A stretch of 64,000 nt of DNA from Marivivens niveibacter (GTDB taxonomy: Bacteria > Pseudomonadota > Alphaproteobacteria > Rhodobacterales > Rhodobacteraceae), in contig NZ_MSPP01000001.1 of NCBI RefSeq assembly GCF_002150005.2, positions 186,001 through 250,000 on the forward strand, written 5' to 3'. Under the pieces are notes generated by a model. That model was not told where the DNA came from. It was given only the letters and a program-made list of their open reading frames with translations, and ran no database searches. The position numbers were made by a program, and so were the translations under genes. Positions 1 through 9,468 of the stretch are shown one piece after another. Within the stretch, counting starts at the first letter, position 1. Every line of letters begins with the position of its first letter.

Positions 1-287
1 CCCGCGAACGTCCGCGCGCGCCAATCATTGCGCTGACCACCGTGGAAACAACCGCACGTCGTCTGTGTCTGTCGTGGGGCATCAACACCGTCATGTCTGA
101 CAGCGTTGATCGTTTCAAAACCGCAGTTATCTACGCGATCCGCGCAGCAAAGGCCCAAGGCCTAGCTGAAGAAAAGGATCTGATTGTTGTGACCGCTGGT
201 GTGCCATTCAACACACCAGGTTCGACAAACATCCTGCGTGTCGCACCTTGCGAGGAACGTTTGATTCACAGCGCGGATGCTGATTAA
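1..287 (+). CDS. pyk: Pyruvate kinase, C-terminal end (partial)
   Basis: This is the carboxy-terminal end of pyruvate kinase, the glycolytic enzyme that turns phosphoenolpyruvate and ADP into pyruvate and ATP in the cytoplasm. The frame is open from base 3 and shows 94 residues before the stop. The segment PRAPIIALTTVETTARRLCL followed by SWGI matches the start of the family's regulatory C-terminal domain. The end, with DLIVVTAGVPFNTPGSTNIL, is the typical final strand-loop of that domain. The catalytic barrel lies upstream of the window, so nothing can be said about the start or promoter. The assignment is from motif recognition. Confidence 0.93.
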   Translation, partial: RERPRAPIIALTTVETTARRLCLSWGINTVMSDSVDRFKTAVIYAIRAAKAQGLAEEKDLIVVTAGVPFNTPGSTNILRVAPCEERLIHSADAD

Positions 288-321
288 TATACCCCCAATG
301 TAATTGGTTAGGGGGCGCACT

Positions 322-540
322 ATGGACGCTGATCTGTTTTTAGTTGTCGGGCTGGTTTTGCTGGCTTTTGCGCTCCCTCCGATTCTTGGTGCTTTCTCCG
401 AAGGCCGCGCCCCACGGGCTGCGGCCATCGTTGTTTTGGTGGGCGGCACGCTGGTTGTGCTGGCCGTCAACGAAAGGCCTTATGAAATTGCCGATATTCC
501 GCATGCTTTTACGCGTGTTGTGGGCAGATTCATTAACTAG
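322..540 (+). CDS. Small two-helix membrane protein of unknown function
   Basis: A 72-residue protein with two hydrophobic stretches, roughly residues 4-23 (LFLVVGLVLLAFALPPILGA) and 33-50, joined by a short charged loop. It therefore probably spans the inner membrane twice. The ATG at 322 is preferred over a TTG at 304 because an AGGGGG ribosome-binding site sits about 7 bases before it. It lies 34 bases after pyk in the same direction and may be cotranscribed with it. I do not recognise a functional family. Small proteins of this kind beside pyk are frequent in Rhodobacterales, but no role can be stated. Confidence 0.75.
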   Translation: MDADLFLVVGLVLLAFALPPILGAFSEGRAPRAAAIVVLVGGTLVVLAVNERPYEIADIPHAFTRVVGRFIN

Positions 541-651
541 CCTATTGCCAAAATCATGGCGCGGTCCTATACGGCGCGCTCTAACCGCGTGACCGGCCAC
601 ATGTGGCATGCCGAGTCGCGTTAAAACCGCACCCCGCTCAAGGAGACGGAA

Positions 652-852
652 ATGCCCAAGATGAAGACCAAATCGAGCGCCAAAAAGCGCTTCAAAATCA
701 CCGCGTCCGGCAAAGTAAAAGCCGGTCAGGCCGGCAAACGCCACGGCATGATCAAACGCACTACCAAGTTCATCCGTGATGCACGTGGTACCACGACTCT
801 TTCCGCGCCAGACGCGAAGATCGTGAAATCCTACATGCCATACGACCGCTAA
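652..852 (+). CDS. rpmI: 50S ribosomal protein L35
   Basis: A 66-residue, very basic protein of the large ribosomal subunit. It begins [20 protein letters not shown] and carries the L35 signature of alternating lysine and serine/threonine near the start and a KRHGM segment around residue 30. The length is normal for the family. The start is fixed by a strong AAGGAGACGG Shine-Dalgarno directly upstream. It is followed 13 bases later by rplT, the usual rpmI-rplT pair. infC, often the first gene of this operon, is absent here. The 111-base gap upstream contains a 12-base palindrome at 596-607 that could fold in the leader. Confidence 0.97.
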   Translation: MPKMKTKSSAKKRFKITASGKVKAGQAGKRHGMIKRTTKFIRDARGTTTLSAPDAKIVKSYMPYDR

Positions 853-865
853 GGAGGCCTGATCA

Positions 866-1228
866 ATGTCGCGCACTAAAGGTGGTACCGTTACCCATCG
901 TCGTCACAAGAAAGTCCTAGACGCTGCTAAAGGTTATTACGACCGCCGCAGCCGTACTTTCAAAGTTGCACGTCAGGCTGTTGATAAAGCCAACCAATAC
1001 GCAACTCGTGACCGTAAAGTTCGTAAGCGGAATTTCCGTTCGTTGTGGATCCAGCGTATCAACGCTGCTGTTCGCGCGTTCGACGAAACCCTGACCTACT
1101 CGAAATTCATCAACGGCCTGTCCAAAGCTGGCATCGAAGTTGACCGCAAGGTTCTGGCTGATCTGGCCGTTCACGAACCAGAAGCATTCAACGCGATCGC
1201 TGAAAAGGCTCGCGCTGCACTGAACTAA
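866..1228 (+). CDS. rplT: 50S ribosomal protein L20
   Basis: A 120-residue basic protein that binds 23S rRNA early in large-subunit assembly and, in several bacteria, also represses its own operon. The N-terminal [20 protein letters not shown] and the central [14 protein letters not shown] are family hallmarks. The end, [20 protein letters not shown], is the conserved globular part. The length is normal. The start is preceded by AAGGAGG overlapping the end of rpmI, so translation is probably coupled. A clear rho-independent terminator follows at 1253-1281. Confidence 0.97.
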   Translation: MSRTKGGTVTHRRHKKVLDAAKGYYDRRSRTFKVARQAVDKANQYATRDRKVRKRNFRSLWIQRINAAVRAFDETLTYSKFINGLSKAGIEVDRKVLADLAVHEPEAFNAIAEKARAALN

Positions 1229-1252
1229 GTTCACGCAGACTGAATTTTCCGA

Positions 1253-1281
1253 AAGGCCGTCCCAATTTGGGGCGGCCTTTT
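1253..1281 (+). terminator. Rho-independent terminator after rpmI-rplT
   Basis: A GC-rich stem, AAGGCCGTCCC pairing with GGGGCGGCCTT around a short AT loop, is followed by a T run. It ends the rpmI-rplT transcript. Nearly the same stem is used after the cytochrome c gene at 12409. Confidence 0.85.
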
Positions 1282-1362
1282 GTCTTTGGACGTGTTGCTG
1301 TGCTTGCCCCTTTGCGCTGCACGGGTTAATCCCCTTGCGACCAGACTTTAAAGGGCGAAAAC

Positions 1363-2427
1363 ATGGACGACCTGAAAGCAAAATATCTGGACCAGATCGC
1401 CGCCGCCGCTGACGAAGCCGCGATCGAAGAGGTCCGCCTTGCCGCTGTTGGCAAAAAGGGTGAAATCAGCCTGAAAATGCGCGAACTGGGCAAAATGACC
1501 CCAGAAGAACGCCAAGTCGCTGGCCCTGCGCTGAATGCGCTGAAAGACGAAATTAACTCGGCTCTGGCCGCGAAAAAGGTCGCACTAGCCGACGCCGCGC
1601 TAGAGGCCCGTTTGGCCGGCGAATGGCTGGACGTAACCCTGCCGACGCGTCCGCGCCGCACGGGCACCATCCACCCGATTTCCCAAGTGACCGAAGAGGT
1701 CATGGCGATTTTCGCAGACATGGGTTTTTCGGTGGCCGAAGGTCCGCAGATCGAAACCGATTGGTATAACTTTGACGCGCTGAACATTCCGGGTCACCAC
1801 CCTGCACGCGCCGAAATGGATACCTTTTACATGAAATCCAAAGGCGACGAACGTCCGCCTGTTTTGCGTACCCACACGTCGCCCGTGCAGATCCGTACGC
1901 TGGAAAAACACGGCGCTCCGATCCGCGTGATTGCGCCGGGCCGTGTGTACCGTGCGGATTACGACCAGACCCACACCCCGATGTTCAACCAGGTCGAAGG
2001 TCTGGCCATCGGCAAAGACATCTCCATGGCGAACCTGAAATGGACGCTAGAGGAATTCCTGTCCGCCTATTTCGGCAAACGCGTGAAAACCCGTTTCCGC
2101 GCATCGCATTTCCCGTTCACCGAACCATCGGCCGAAGTCGACGTGCAGTGCAAATGGGAAGACGGCAAAGTCACCGTGGGCGAGGGCGACGATTGGCTAG
2201 AGATTTTGGGCTCTGGCATGGTGCACCCGAAAGTTCTACAAAATGCAGGCATCGACCCGAACGAATGGCAAGGTTTCGCATTCGGCATCGGTATCGACCG
2301 TATCGCCATGCTGAAATACGGCATTCCTGATTTGCGCGCGTTCTTTGACAGCGACCTGCGTTGGCTGCGCCATTACGGCTTTGCTTCGCTGGACGTTCCG
2401 ACGCTGCACGGCGGCCTGAGCCGCTAA
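1363..2427 (+). CDS. pheS: Phenylalanyl-tRNA synthetase alpha subunit
   Basis: The catalytic alpha subunit of phenylalanyl-tRNA synthetase, which charges tRNA-Phe as an alpha2-beta2 tetramer in the cytoplasm. The 354-residue length is normal. An N-terminal coiled-coil region (about residues 1-90) precedes the class II synthetase core. Recognisable core segments are [25 protein letters not shown] (near 165-180), and motif 3, [18 protein letters not shown], near 305-325. The start is preceded by AAAGGGCG. pheT follows 12 bases downstream, so the two are one operon. No phenylalanine-rich leader peptide is visible upstream, so I see no sign of attenuation. Confidence 0.97.
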   Translation: MDDLKAKYLDQIAAAADEAAIEEVRLAAVGKKGEISLKMRELGKMTPEERQVAGPALNALKDEINSALAAKKVALADAALEARLAGEWLDVTLPTRPRRTGTIHPISQVTEEVMAIFADMGFSVAEGPQIETDWYNFDALNIPGHHPARAEMDTFYMKSKGDERPPVLRTHTSPVQIRTLEKHGAPIRVIAPGRVYRADYDQTHTPMFNQVEGLAIGKDISMANLKWTLEEFLSAYFGKRVKTRFRASHFPFTEPSAEVDVQCKWEDGKVTVGEGDDWLEILGSGMVHPKVLQNAGIDPNEWQGFAFGIGIDRIAMLKYGIPDLRAFFDSDLRWLRHYGFASLDVPTLHGGLSR

Positions 2428-2439
2428 GGAGATAAGACA

Positions 2440-4836
2440 ATGAAATTCACACTCTCTTGGCTCAAAGAGCATCTGGAAACAGACGCGACCGTTGACGAAA
2501 TCACCGACACCCTGACCGATCTGGGTCTAGAGGTCGAAGGCGTCGAAAACCCTGCTGACCGCCTGAAGGCGTTCAAAATCGGCAAAGTTGTCAGCGCCGA
2601 ACAGCACCCTGACGCAGACCGTCTGCGCCTGTGCAAAGTCGCAACGGACGAAGGCGAACTGCAGATCGTTTGCGGCGCACCGAACGCCCGCGAAGGCATC
2701 ACCGTGGTTGTCGCAAAACCGGGCGATTACGTGCCTGGCATCGACGTGACCCTGTCGGTCGGTAAAATCCGCGGCGTTGAATCGCACGGCATGATGTGTT
2801 CCGAACGTGAATTGGAACTGTCCGACGAACACAACGGCATTATCGAATTGCCTGCGGGCGAAATCGGCCAGCCGTTCGTTGATTATCTGGCGGAAACCGA
2901 TCCTTCCAAGGTCGACCCAGTGATCGAAATCGCGATCACGCCAAACCGTGGTGACGCATTGGGCGTTCACGGTATTGCACGCGATTTGGCTGCTCGTGGT
3001 TTGGGAAAACTGAAGCCAGTGTCGGTTGACGCTGTCGAGGCAGGCTTTGAATCGGAACTGACCGTTTCGATCGACGAAGACACCACCGATGGCTGCCCTG
3101 TATTCTTTGGTCGTCTGATCAAAGGCGTGAAAAACGGCCCATCCCCGCAATGGCTGCAGGACCGTCTGACGGCAATCGGCCTGCGTCCGATTTCGTTTCT
3201 TGTCGACGTTACGAATTTCTTCTCGTACGACCTGAACCGTCCTTTGCACGTGTTTGACGCGGATAAGGTCGCTGGTAACCTGCGCGTTCACCGCGCGGCT
3301 GGCGGCGAAGAAATCGTTGCGCTGGACGAAAAATCCTACACCCTGCCTGCTGGCGCAATGGTCATTTCCGATGATAACGGCGTTCAGTCGATCGCGGGCA
3401 TCATGGGCGGCGATGCAACGGGCTGCACCGAAGAAACCGTCAACGTGTTCGTTGAATCGGCATGGTGGGATCCTGTTCAGATCGCAAACGCGGGCCGTGC
3501 GCTGAAAATTAACTCGGACGCGCGGTATCGTTTTGAACGCACCGTTGATCCTGAATTCACCGGTCTGGGTCTGGAACATGCCGTGCGCATGATCGTGGAC
3601 GTAGCAGGCGGCGAAGCATCCGAGGTTGTCGTTGCGGGCAAAATCCCGAACTTTAACCGTTCCTACCGTTTGGACGCGAAACGCGTGTCGTCACTGGTTG
3701 GTATGGACATTCCAGAAAGCGAACAGCGCCAGACGCTGACCGCGCTGGGTTTCCGTATGGAAGGCGAACAAGCGCATGTTCCGTCGTGGCGCTCGGACGT
3801 TCAGGGCGAAGCTGATCTGGTCGAAGAAGTGGCGCGTATCGCGTCCCTGACGAAACTAGAGGGCAAACCGCTGCCGCGGCTGACCACTGGCGTGCCAAAG
3901 CCGATCCTGACGCCTTTGCAGGTTCGTTCGTCGACCGCACGCCGCACCGCTGCGTCGCTGGGGTACAACGAATGTGTCACCTACACCTTTATCGATCAGC
4001 CCGCTGCGGCACTGTTCGATGGCGGGACCGAAGCGACCGAACTGGAAAACCCGATTTCCAGCGACATGAGCCATATGCGCCCTGATCTGCTGCCTGCGCT
4101 GCTGCGCGCAGCGGCCCGCAATCAGGCGCGTGGCTTCAACGATCTGGCCCTGTTCGAGGTCGGCCACGCATTCCACGGCGGCAAACCAGAACAGCAGCAC
4201 CTACAGGTGTCGGGCGTTCTGATCGGCGCAACTGGCCCCAAAGACGTGCACGGCGCATCCCGCCCTGTCGACGTCTATGACGCCAAAGCCGACGCAGAGG
4301 CGATCCTTGCATCGATGGGCGCGCCAGAACGCGTGCAAATCCTGCGCGGCGGCCCTGCATGGTTCCACCCTGGTCGTCACGGCAAAATCTGTCTGGGCCC
4401 GAAAAAGGTTCTGGCGATCTTTGGCGAATTGCACCCGAAAATCCTGCGCGAGATGGACATCAAAGGCCCAGCTGTTGCCTTTACCATCTTCCCCGAGGAA
4501 ATCCCGCTGCCGAAAAAGGCATCCGTTGCCCGCGCTGCGATGGATATTTCGGAACTGCAAGCGGTCGAACGTGACTTTGCATTCGTTGTGGATGCCGATG
4601 TTGAGGCGCTGACGCTGGTCAACGCGGCACAAGGCGCAGACAAAGCGTTGATTACCGAAGTGCGCGTATTCGATGAATTCATCGGTGGCAGCTTGGGCGA
4701 AGGTAAAAAATCGCTGGCGATTACGGTGCGTTTGCAACCCAAAGACGCAACGCTGAAAGACAAAGACATCGAAGCGGTCGGCGCGAAAATCGTCGAAAAG
4801 GTCACCAAGGCAACGGGTGGCGCCCTTCGCGGATAA
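2440..4836 (+). CDS. pheT: Phenylalanyl-tRNA synthetase beta subunit
   Basis: The 798-residue beta subunit, which binds tRNA-Phe and contributes the B3/B4 editing domain that hydrolyses mischarged Tyr-tRNA-Phe. Visible parts in order: an N-terminal tRNA-binding EMAP-type domain with HPDADRLRLCKV (about 55-65), the B3/B4 editing region, the B5 domain and pseudo-catalytic core. The C-terminal ferredoxin-fold anticodon-binding domain (about 705-798) contains ERDFAFVVDADV and VRVFDEFIGG. The length is normal. The start has an AAGGAGAT ribosome-binding site. A bidirectional terminator follows immediately. Confidence 0.97.
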   Translation: MKFTLSWLKEHLETDATVDEITDTLTDLGLEVEGVENPADRLKAFKIGKVVSAEQHPDADRLRLCKVATDEGELQIVCGAPNAREGITVVVAKPGDYVPGIDVTLSVGKIRGVESHGMMCSERELELSDEHNGIIELPAGEIGQPFVDYLAETDPSKVDPVIEIAITPNRGDALGVHGIARDLAARGLGKLKPVSVDAVEAGFESELTVSIDEDTTDGCPVFFGRLIKGVKNGPSPQWLQDRLTAIGLRPISFLVDVTNFFSYDLNRPLHVFDADKVAGNLRVHRAAGGEEIVALDEKSYTLPAGAMVISDDNGVQSIAGIMGGDATGCTEETVNVFVESAWWDPVQIANAGRALKINSDARYRFERTVDPEFTGLGLEHAVRMIVDVAGGEASEVVVAGKIPNFNRSYRLDAKRVSSLVGMDIPESEQRQTLTALGFRMEGEQAHVPSWRSDVQGEADLVEEVARIASLTKLEGKPLPRLTTGVPKPILTPLQVRSSTARRTAASLGYNECVTYTFIDQPAAALFDGGTEATELENPISSDMSHMRPDLLPALLRAAARNQARGFNDLALFEVGHAFHGGKPEQQHLQVSGVLIGATGPKDVHGASRPVDVYDAKADAEAILASMGAPERVQILRGGPAWFHPGRHGKICLGPKKVLAIFGELHPKILREMDIKGPAVAFTIFPEEIPLPKKASVARAAMDISELQAVERDFAFVVDADVEALTLVNAAQGADKALITEVRVFDEFIGGSLGEGKKSLAITVRLQPKDATLKDKDIEAVGAKIVEKVTKATGGALRG

Positions 4837-4840
4837 AACA

Positions 4841-4868
4841 AAAGGCGGCCCAAGTGGCCGCCTTTTTC
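4841..4868. terminator. Bidirectional terminator between pheT and the ABC permease gene
   Basis: AAGGCGGCC and GGCCGCCTT form a perfect stem around CAAGT, with A and T runs on the two sides. It can therefore end both pheT from the left and the convergent transporter operon from the right. Confidence 0.85.
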
Positions 4869-4869
4869 G

Positions 4870-5634
4870 TTAGCTTTGAGGGCGTTCGGCCCAGCCGGCG
4901 AATATTTTTTCCAGAGCTACAACGGCGTAGTACAAAACGATCCCCAACACGGCCAAGGCAATCAGGACCGCGAACATCAGCGGATAGTTCGCATTGGTTT
5001 CACCCGATTTGAACAACGCGCCTAAACCGCGCCCGTGTGGGGATACGATCTCTACCAGATTGGTGCCGATAAAGGCCAAAGTCACAGCGACCTTTAGCGC
5101 GCCAAAGAATTCAGGCAGCGTTTTCGGCAACGCGATTTTCCAGAAAATCGTGACCTTTGACGCGCCCAAGGCCCGCAGAATGTCGCGGTATTCAGGCTCT
5201 AACGTGGATAGGCCAATGCCGACCGACACGGCGATCGGGAAAAAGCTGATGAGGAAGGCCATTAGCACTGTGTTGAAATCGTGCTGACCGATAAACAACA
5301 GCGCGATCACGGGAACCAGCGTCGCCTTTGGGATTGCGTTGAATCCGACCAATAGGGGATAGAGCGCATCGCGCGCGATTTTGCTGAACCCCATCGCCAT
5401 GCCCAGCAGCGTGCCAAACACAACGGCTATCAGCAGGCCCAGCACCGTGCGCCACAGCGTTTGCCAGCCCATGATCAGGAACAAATCCCAAAAACGGATG
5501 TAGGCGGCGGGCAGGTCCGATGGAGACGCCATTACGTAATTGGGCCAGCCATTGACCCAGACGATAAATTCCCAGAACAGGCCAAAAGCGACCAGCGCAA
5601 GGATAGGGACACCGATTTTTTGTAGCTTTTCCAT
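4870..5634 (-). CDS. ABC transporter permease, SsuC/TauC/ThiX type
   Basis: A 254-residue inner-membrane permease with about six hydrophobic helices. It carries the permease-ATPase contact loop ILRALGASKVTIFWKIALPK (about residues 150-175), the EAA-type motif of the SsuC/TauC family. It is the last gene of a three-gene minus-strand operon (binding protein, ATPase, permease) and its start overlaps the ATPase stop. The family imports sulfonates, nitrate, or pyrimidine-like compounds, and the sequence alone does not decide which. A RutR-like palindrome upstream of the operon argues weakly for a nucleobase-related substrate. Confidence 0.88.
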   Translation of the reverse strand: MEKLQKIGVPILALVAFGLFWEFIVWVNGWPNYVMASPSDLPAAYIRFWDLFLIMGWQTLWRTVLGLLIAVVFGTLLGMAMGFSKIARDALYPLLVGFNAIPKATLVPVIALLFIGQHDFNTVLMAFLISFFPIAVSVGIGLSTLEPEYRDILRALGASKVTIFWKIALPKTLPEFFGALKVAVTLAFIGTNLVEIVSPHGRGLGALFKSGETNANYPLMFAVLIALAVLGIVLYYAVVALEKIFAGWAERPQS

Positions 5635-6416
5635 CAGTGTGCCTCGCGTCCTTGGGCGATGCGGATTTGATCGCGCAAAATGTGCAACATATCCACGGCC
5701 TGTTTTTCGTACAGAATTTCGATGGTGCGGTCGGCGGGCAAATCCACGTCCAGCACGTATTGAGTGCGGGCAGGGCGGCCCGATAGAACGACCACTTGGT
5801 CACCCAAAAACACGCTTTCGCGCAGGTCGTGGGTGATCAGAATGCAGGTGAATGGCTCTTTGGCACGCAGGTCGCGCATGGTTTGCCACAGGTCTTCGCG
5901 GGTGAAATTGTCCAGCGCACCAAAGGGTTCGTCCATGATCAGCACGTCGGGTTTATGCACAATCGCGCGGCACAAGGATGCCCGTTGGCGCATGCCGCCC
6001 GACAATTCGCTGGGGCGTTTGTGTTCGAACCCTTTCAGGCCGACCAGTTCCAACAGTTCCATCGCGCGGGCGGTTTTATCGGCCTTGGACATGCCGTTTG
6101 CCACGATTTCCAGCGGCAGCATCACGTTTTCAATGATCGACCGCCATTCCAGCATGACAGGGTTTTGAAACGCCATGCCGACTGTTTTGCGCGGGGATTT
6201 CACCAATTCGCCGTGCAGCCAGACCTCGCCTTCGTCGGGTTTCATCAGGCCTGCGACCAGACGGGTCAGGGTGGATTTGCCGCAGCCGGATGGGCCGACA
6301 ACAGCGCAAAATTCACCTTTGGGAACGGATAGGTTCAGCCCGTCCAGCACGGGTAAAGGCCCCGATTTTGTGGAATAGGCGTGCCGCACATCGCGGATGT
6401 CGATCAGATTTTCCAT
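5634..6416 (-). CDS. ABC transporter ATP-binding protein, SsuB/TauB type
   Basis: A 260-residue cytoplasmic ATPase that powers the adjacent permease. All nucleotide-binding elements are visible: Walker A GPSGCGKST (about 42-50), Q-loop FQNP, signature LSGGMRQR (about 137-144), Walker B VLIMDEPFGALD and the switch histidine in LITHDLRESVFLGD. The EPFGALD and DLRESVFLGDQVVVLSGRP segments are typical of the nitrate/taurine/sulfonate ATPase group. It overlaps the permease start by one base and follows the binding-protein gene by 53 bases, so the three form one transport system. Confidence 0.92.
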   Translation of the reverse strand: MENLIDIRDVRHAYSTKSGPLPVLDGLNLSVPKGEFCAVVGPSGCGKSTLTRLVAGLMKPDEGEVWLHGELVKSPRKTVGMAFQNPVMLEWRSIIENVMLPLEIVANGMSKADKTARAMELLELVGLKGFEHKRPSELSGGMRQRASLCRAIVHKPDVLIMDEPFGALDNFTREDLWQTMRDLRAKEPFTCILITHDLRESVFLGDQVVVLSGRPARTQYVLDVDLPADRTIEILYEKQAVDMLHILRDQIRIAQGREAH

Positions 6417-6469
6417 GGGAGCCTGCAGTGTAATTGCCCCCGCCGATGTTTCGGCAGGGGCTAGGTGTT

Positions 6470-7477
6470 TTATTCGACGGCAAATGCGCCTGTTGCAGGC
6501 AAATAGCTGCTGTCGAAATACAGCGATGCGTCTGGTTCGGACTGGAATTCATAGACCGATTTGGTCTGTTCAATCGCGTTCGCCATACGGTCCGCATCGA
6601 TGCCGCCCAGACCGTTTTCCATGACGTAGTCGGTCATGACGTTGTCTTCGATCGCCATCATCAGGCGCTCTTTTTCCAGATCAAAGTCTGCTGCTGGGTT
6701 GCGTTCCAGAAGGGCAGTAACGGCCGCGTCAGGATCAGCAACAGCGCCGTTCCAGCCCATTGCGATGGACGAAAGGAAACCGCTGATAACTTCGGGGTTT
6801 TCGGCTGCGTAGTCGGTGTTCACGATGATCGCATTGCCGTACAGATCGACGCCGTAGTCGGTCATCAGCAGCACCGAAATGTCATCCTCTCGCACGCCCA
6901 GACGTTTCAGGTTCAGTGTGGACGAGAACGAGAAACCAGTAACCGACGCGACTTCGCCAGAGGCCAGCATAGGTTCGCGGGTTGGGAAACCAACGGGTTC
7001 GACGGTGATCGATTCCATATCCAATCCGGTTTCAGCGGCAAAGATCGGGAACTGAGCCCATGCACCATCAGGTGGCGGAGCGCCCAAAACACTGCCGTTC
7101 AGGTCGGCAGGTTCCGAAATGCCCAACGATTTGCGGCCTACGACAGCAAAGGGTGGCGCATCATAGATCATCATGGCTGCGGTCACGGGTGCGCCCGGGT
7201 TTTGATCCAGGAAACGCATCAGCGAGTTGATATCCGCGAAACCAACTGGGAAGGCGCCTGTTGCGACCTTTGGAATGGCGTCCAATGATCCAGCGCCTTC
7301 GGTGATTTCTACGGACAGATCATTCGCAGCGAAATAGCCAGCGTCGATCGCTAGGAAATAAGGGGCCGATGGGCCTTCGAATTTCCAATCAAGGGCAAAA
7401 GCAAGATCAGTTTCTGCCAGTGCGGGCGCTGCAACGCCTGCTAGGGCGGTGGCGGTAATTAGGGATTTGTGAAACAC
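6470..7477 (-). CDS. Periplasmic substrate-binding protein, NMT1/THI5-like
   Basis: The soluble periplasmic receptor of the ABC system, 335 residues long. I chose the GTG at 7477 because ACGGAG lies about 8 bases before it and the product then begins with a good signal peptide (MFHKSLITATALAGVAAPALA). An upstream in-frame ATG at 7525 would add 16 polar residues before that signal. The mature part (FALDWKFEGPSAPYFLAIDA, then GAGSLDAIPKVATG) resembles NMT1/THI5-like binding proteins, named for pyrimidine-precursor synthesis but found with many ligands. The ligand is unknown. Two palindromes upstream (7602-7611, 7621-7636) are candidate operators. Confidence 0.88.
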   Translation of the reverse strand: MFHKSLITATALAGVAAPALAETDLAFALDWKFEGPSAPYFLAIDAGYFAANDLSVEITEGAGSLDAIPKVATGAFPVGFADINSLMRFLDQNPGAPVTAAMMIYDAPPFAVVGRKSLGISEPADLNGSVLGAPPPDGAWAQFPIFAAETGLDMESITVEPVGFPTREPMLASGEVASVTGFSFSSTLNLKRLGVREDDISVLLMTDYGVDLYGNAIIVNTDYAAENPEVISGFLSSIAMGWNGAVADPDAAVTALLERNPAADFDLEKERLMMAIEDNVMTDYVMENGLGGIDADRMANAIEQTKSVYEFQSEPDASLYFDSSYLPATGAFAVE

Positions 7478-7601
7478 CGTTTGACACTCCGTTTGTTCAG
7501 TCGCGGACTGTCGTACTGTGATCAAGCATCAAAAGGTCGTCATGCTTTGCTGTGCTTGGTATCAGGTGTTTCCGTTGTTCTGATTAAATATTGGGCGAAA
7601 A

Positions 7602-7611
7602 TTGTATACAT
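7602..7611. promoter_or_regulatory. Possible GntR-type palindrome upstream of the ABC operon
   Basis: TTGTATACAT contains the 8-base palindrome TGTATACA. Operators of the FCD branch of GntR regulators often look like TTGTATACAA. It sits about 125 bases before the binding-protein start. It is a short site and could be chance. Confidence 0.3.
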
Positions 7612-7620
7612 GGTGCAAAT

Positions 7621-7636
7621 TTAACCAATTGGTCTA
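7621..7636. promoter_or_regulatory. RutR-like operator candidate upstream of the ABC operon
   Basis: TTAACCAATTGGTCTA matches the E. coli RutR consensus TTGACCA-N2-TGGTCAA at 12 of 14 fixed positions and contains the perfect palindrome ACCAATTGGT. It overlaps the stop codon of the nucleotidase gene and lies about 145 bases upstream of the transporter operon. Two similar sites occur at 33047 and 37883. Confidence 0.45.
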
Positions 7637-9373
7637 CAGTTCCATCCTGTATCTGTAAAAGCCGTCCATTGATGGCGACACTGGCTGAACGTTCAACGGG
7701 CTGTCGCCCAATAGATGTGCAGATGCGTTTGGGGACGTGTCAAACACGACCGTTGCGCCCAGTGGCACGTAGCCCCAAACCTTCGGGCAACGACGCGGGA
7801 GTGGTTCCGCCAGTCGCGCAGCGATCGCTGATTGAAGTGGTCTGCCCGAAGTCCAAATTTTTTGCGTGTCGGGCAGCATGGTAAAACCGCCACCGCCGTG
7901 CGCGCGGTAGCTGTTCGTAAGCACCACGAATTGATCCAAGGCTTGGACGCTTTTGCCTTCGTGGCATAGATTTTTGACCCGTTCGCCTGTGGGGCGTGAC
8001 AAATCAAAGTCGTAGGTGACGCCAAACAAGGTATCTAGATTGTAGGAAACTGTTGTGTCGTCGAATAGCAACGTGTCGGTCGCGTTCGGTGTGACCAGTT
8101 TAAAATGCGCTGCGGATTGCTCTAGCCATTCTCGTAATATCGTGCCTGAAACCAGCAGCGCGACTGTTTGGTTTGGAAATGGATACAGCTGGGCGGCGTG
8201 TCGGTTGGTGGCGGGACCTGCATCAATGTCGATATAAGCATCTGGACCGCCGCGCCCGCCGCAGCGAAACGGCGATGTTGCTGAAAGGCGCGGCAGCTCG
8301 GCATAGTCCGACGCGTCCAGCGCCTCACGCGCTGAATCTAGTTGCGCCTGTGCGGTTATGAATTGGGCCAAATCTGGCTGCACGCGGGCGAAATAGCTGT
8401 GCAAGGGCCCTGTAAACGTGCCCAACTGTTTTTGCGTGAAAGCAAGGGTTTTCGCGTGACGATCTGCGACGATTTCTTTGATCTGAGTGTCAGCTTGTTC
8501 CGATGGGGTGATAAGATCGGCAGAGCCGCTTTCGGTTGCCCAACCCCGGTCGGATCGCCGTAAGTTCAGCGTAATGCGGCCAATATTTTTTCCATAGGCA
8601 GCAGGCAACGCTATCGGGGTGCGTCCGATTTTTCCTGCAAATGGAAGGTGCGTGTGGCCAGCGAAAACAGCGTCTATGCCGGAAATGGCCGCAATTGCGC
8701 TGGCAAAATGTTCGTGTGTCGTATCGACCTGCGTTTCGATCCCGCCATGGCACAGCGCGACAATAACCTCTGCCCCTTTGGATTTCAGCGACTGAACGGC
8801 AGTTTCTGCGGTTGATATTGGGGCGGTCGCATCAATTTTACCCGCCGTATGAAATTGATCCCACGTCAGGATCATCGCGGGCGTGAACCCCATGACGCCT
8901 ATTTTAATCGGAAATTTGCGCCCAAACGCTGTGGTGATGACCCTGTCTAAAATCACTGCGGTCTTGAATGGCCAATCGCCACCGTCGACCCGGGTGATGT
9001 TTGTCGACACAACGGGAAATTTTGTTTGTTTATAGACGTTAACTAATGGATCGATGCCAAAGTTGAATTCGTGGTTGCCCAGCGTCGCGCAGTCATAATC
9101 CATCGCGTTCAGGCAAGCGATGGCGGGGTGCGGATGATTTTCATCGTCCAGCCAAAGGTCAGTTAATGGGGGGCCTTGGATCAGGTCACCGTTGTCAAAA
9201 AATAAACTGTTGCTAGTGGTAGAGCGTATGTCCCGTATCGTCGACGCAATATTGGCGAAACCAACAGTTGTTTCAGTATCTGAATAGTAGTCAAAGCTAT
9301 TCAGATTCATGTGCAAATCCGACGTCGCGACAAGGGTGAGTTTCGCCTGAGTCGTTTGTGAGAATAATTTCAT
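7634..9373 (-). CDS. 5'-nucleotidase / 2',3'-cyclic-nucleotide phosphodiesterase family protein
   Basis: A 579-residue metallophosphoesterase of the UshA/CpdB family, which removes phosphate from nucleotides or opens cyclic nucleotides. The N-terminal two-metal domain shows VATSDLHMNL (about 17-26), FFDNGDLIQG, ATLGNHEFNFG and, near 235, VFAGHTHLPF, all metal-binding motifs of the family. The C-terminal substrate domain begins around residue 335 and includes LVSGTILREWLEQSA. No signal peptide is visible at the chosen start, unlike periplasmic UshA, so it may be cytoplasmic. It precedes the ABC operon on the same strand, which would fit a nucleotide-salvage role. Confidence 0.85.
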   Translation of the reverse strand: MKLFSQTTQAKLTLVATSDLHMNLNSFDYYSDTETTVGFANIASTIRDIRSTTSNSLFFDNGDLIQGPPLTDLWLDDENHPHPAIACLNAMDYDCATLGNHEFNFGIDPLVNVYKQTKFPVVSTNITRVDGGDWPFKTAVILDRVITTAFGRKFPIKIGVMGFTPAMILTWDQFHTAGKIDATAPISTAETAVQSLKSKGAEVIVALCHGGIETQVDTTHEHFASAIAAISGIDAVFAGHTHLPFAGKIGRTPIALPAAYGKNIGRITLNLRRSDRGWATESGSADLITPSEQADTQIKEIVADRHAKTLAFTQKQLGTFTGPLHSYFARVQPDLAQFITAQAQLDSAREALDASDYAELPRLSATSPFRCGGRGGPDAYIDIDAGPATNRHAAQLYPFPNQTVALLVSGTILREWLEQSAAHFKLVTPNATDTLLFDDTTVSYNLDTLFGVTYDFDLSRPTGERVKNLCHEGKSVQALDQFVVLTNSYRAHGGGGFTMLPDTQKIWTSGRPLQSAIAARLAEPLPRRCPKVWGYVPLGATVVFDTSPNASAHLLGDSPLNVQPVSPSMDGFYRYRMEL

Positions 9374-9468
9374 ATAAGAATCAGCAATCGATAGAGCTCT
9401 TAATAAAACGATCGAAAGCTAATAAGTCGTAATGAGGTGCACAATTTGCCAAAAAGGTCAGGTATTTC

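Noticed and set aside
1229-1362. Phenylalanine attenuator before pheS
   Set aside because: No leader peptide with clustered Phe codons is present; the only hairpin is the rplT terminator.
2527-3579. A 350-codon minus-strand frame inside pheT
   Set aside because: pheT is certain on the plus strand, and the antisense product has no domain or start signal.
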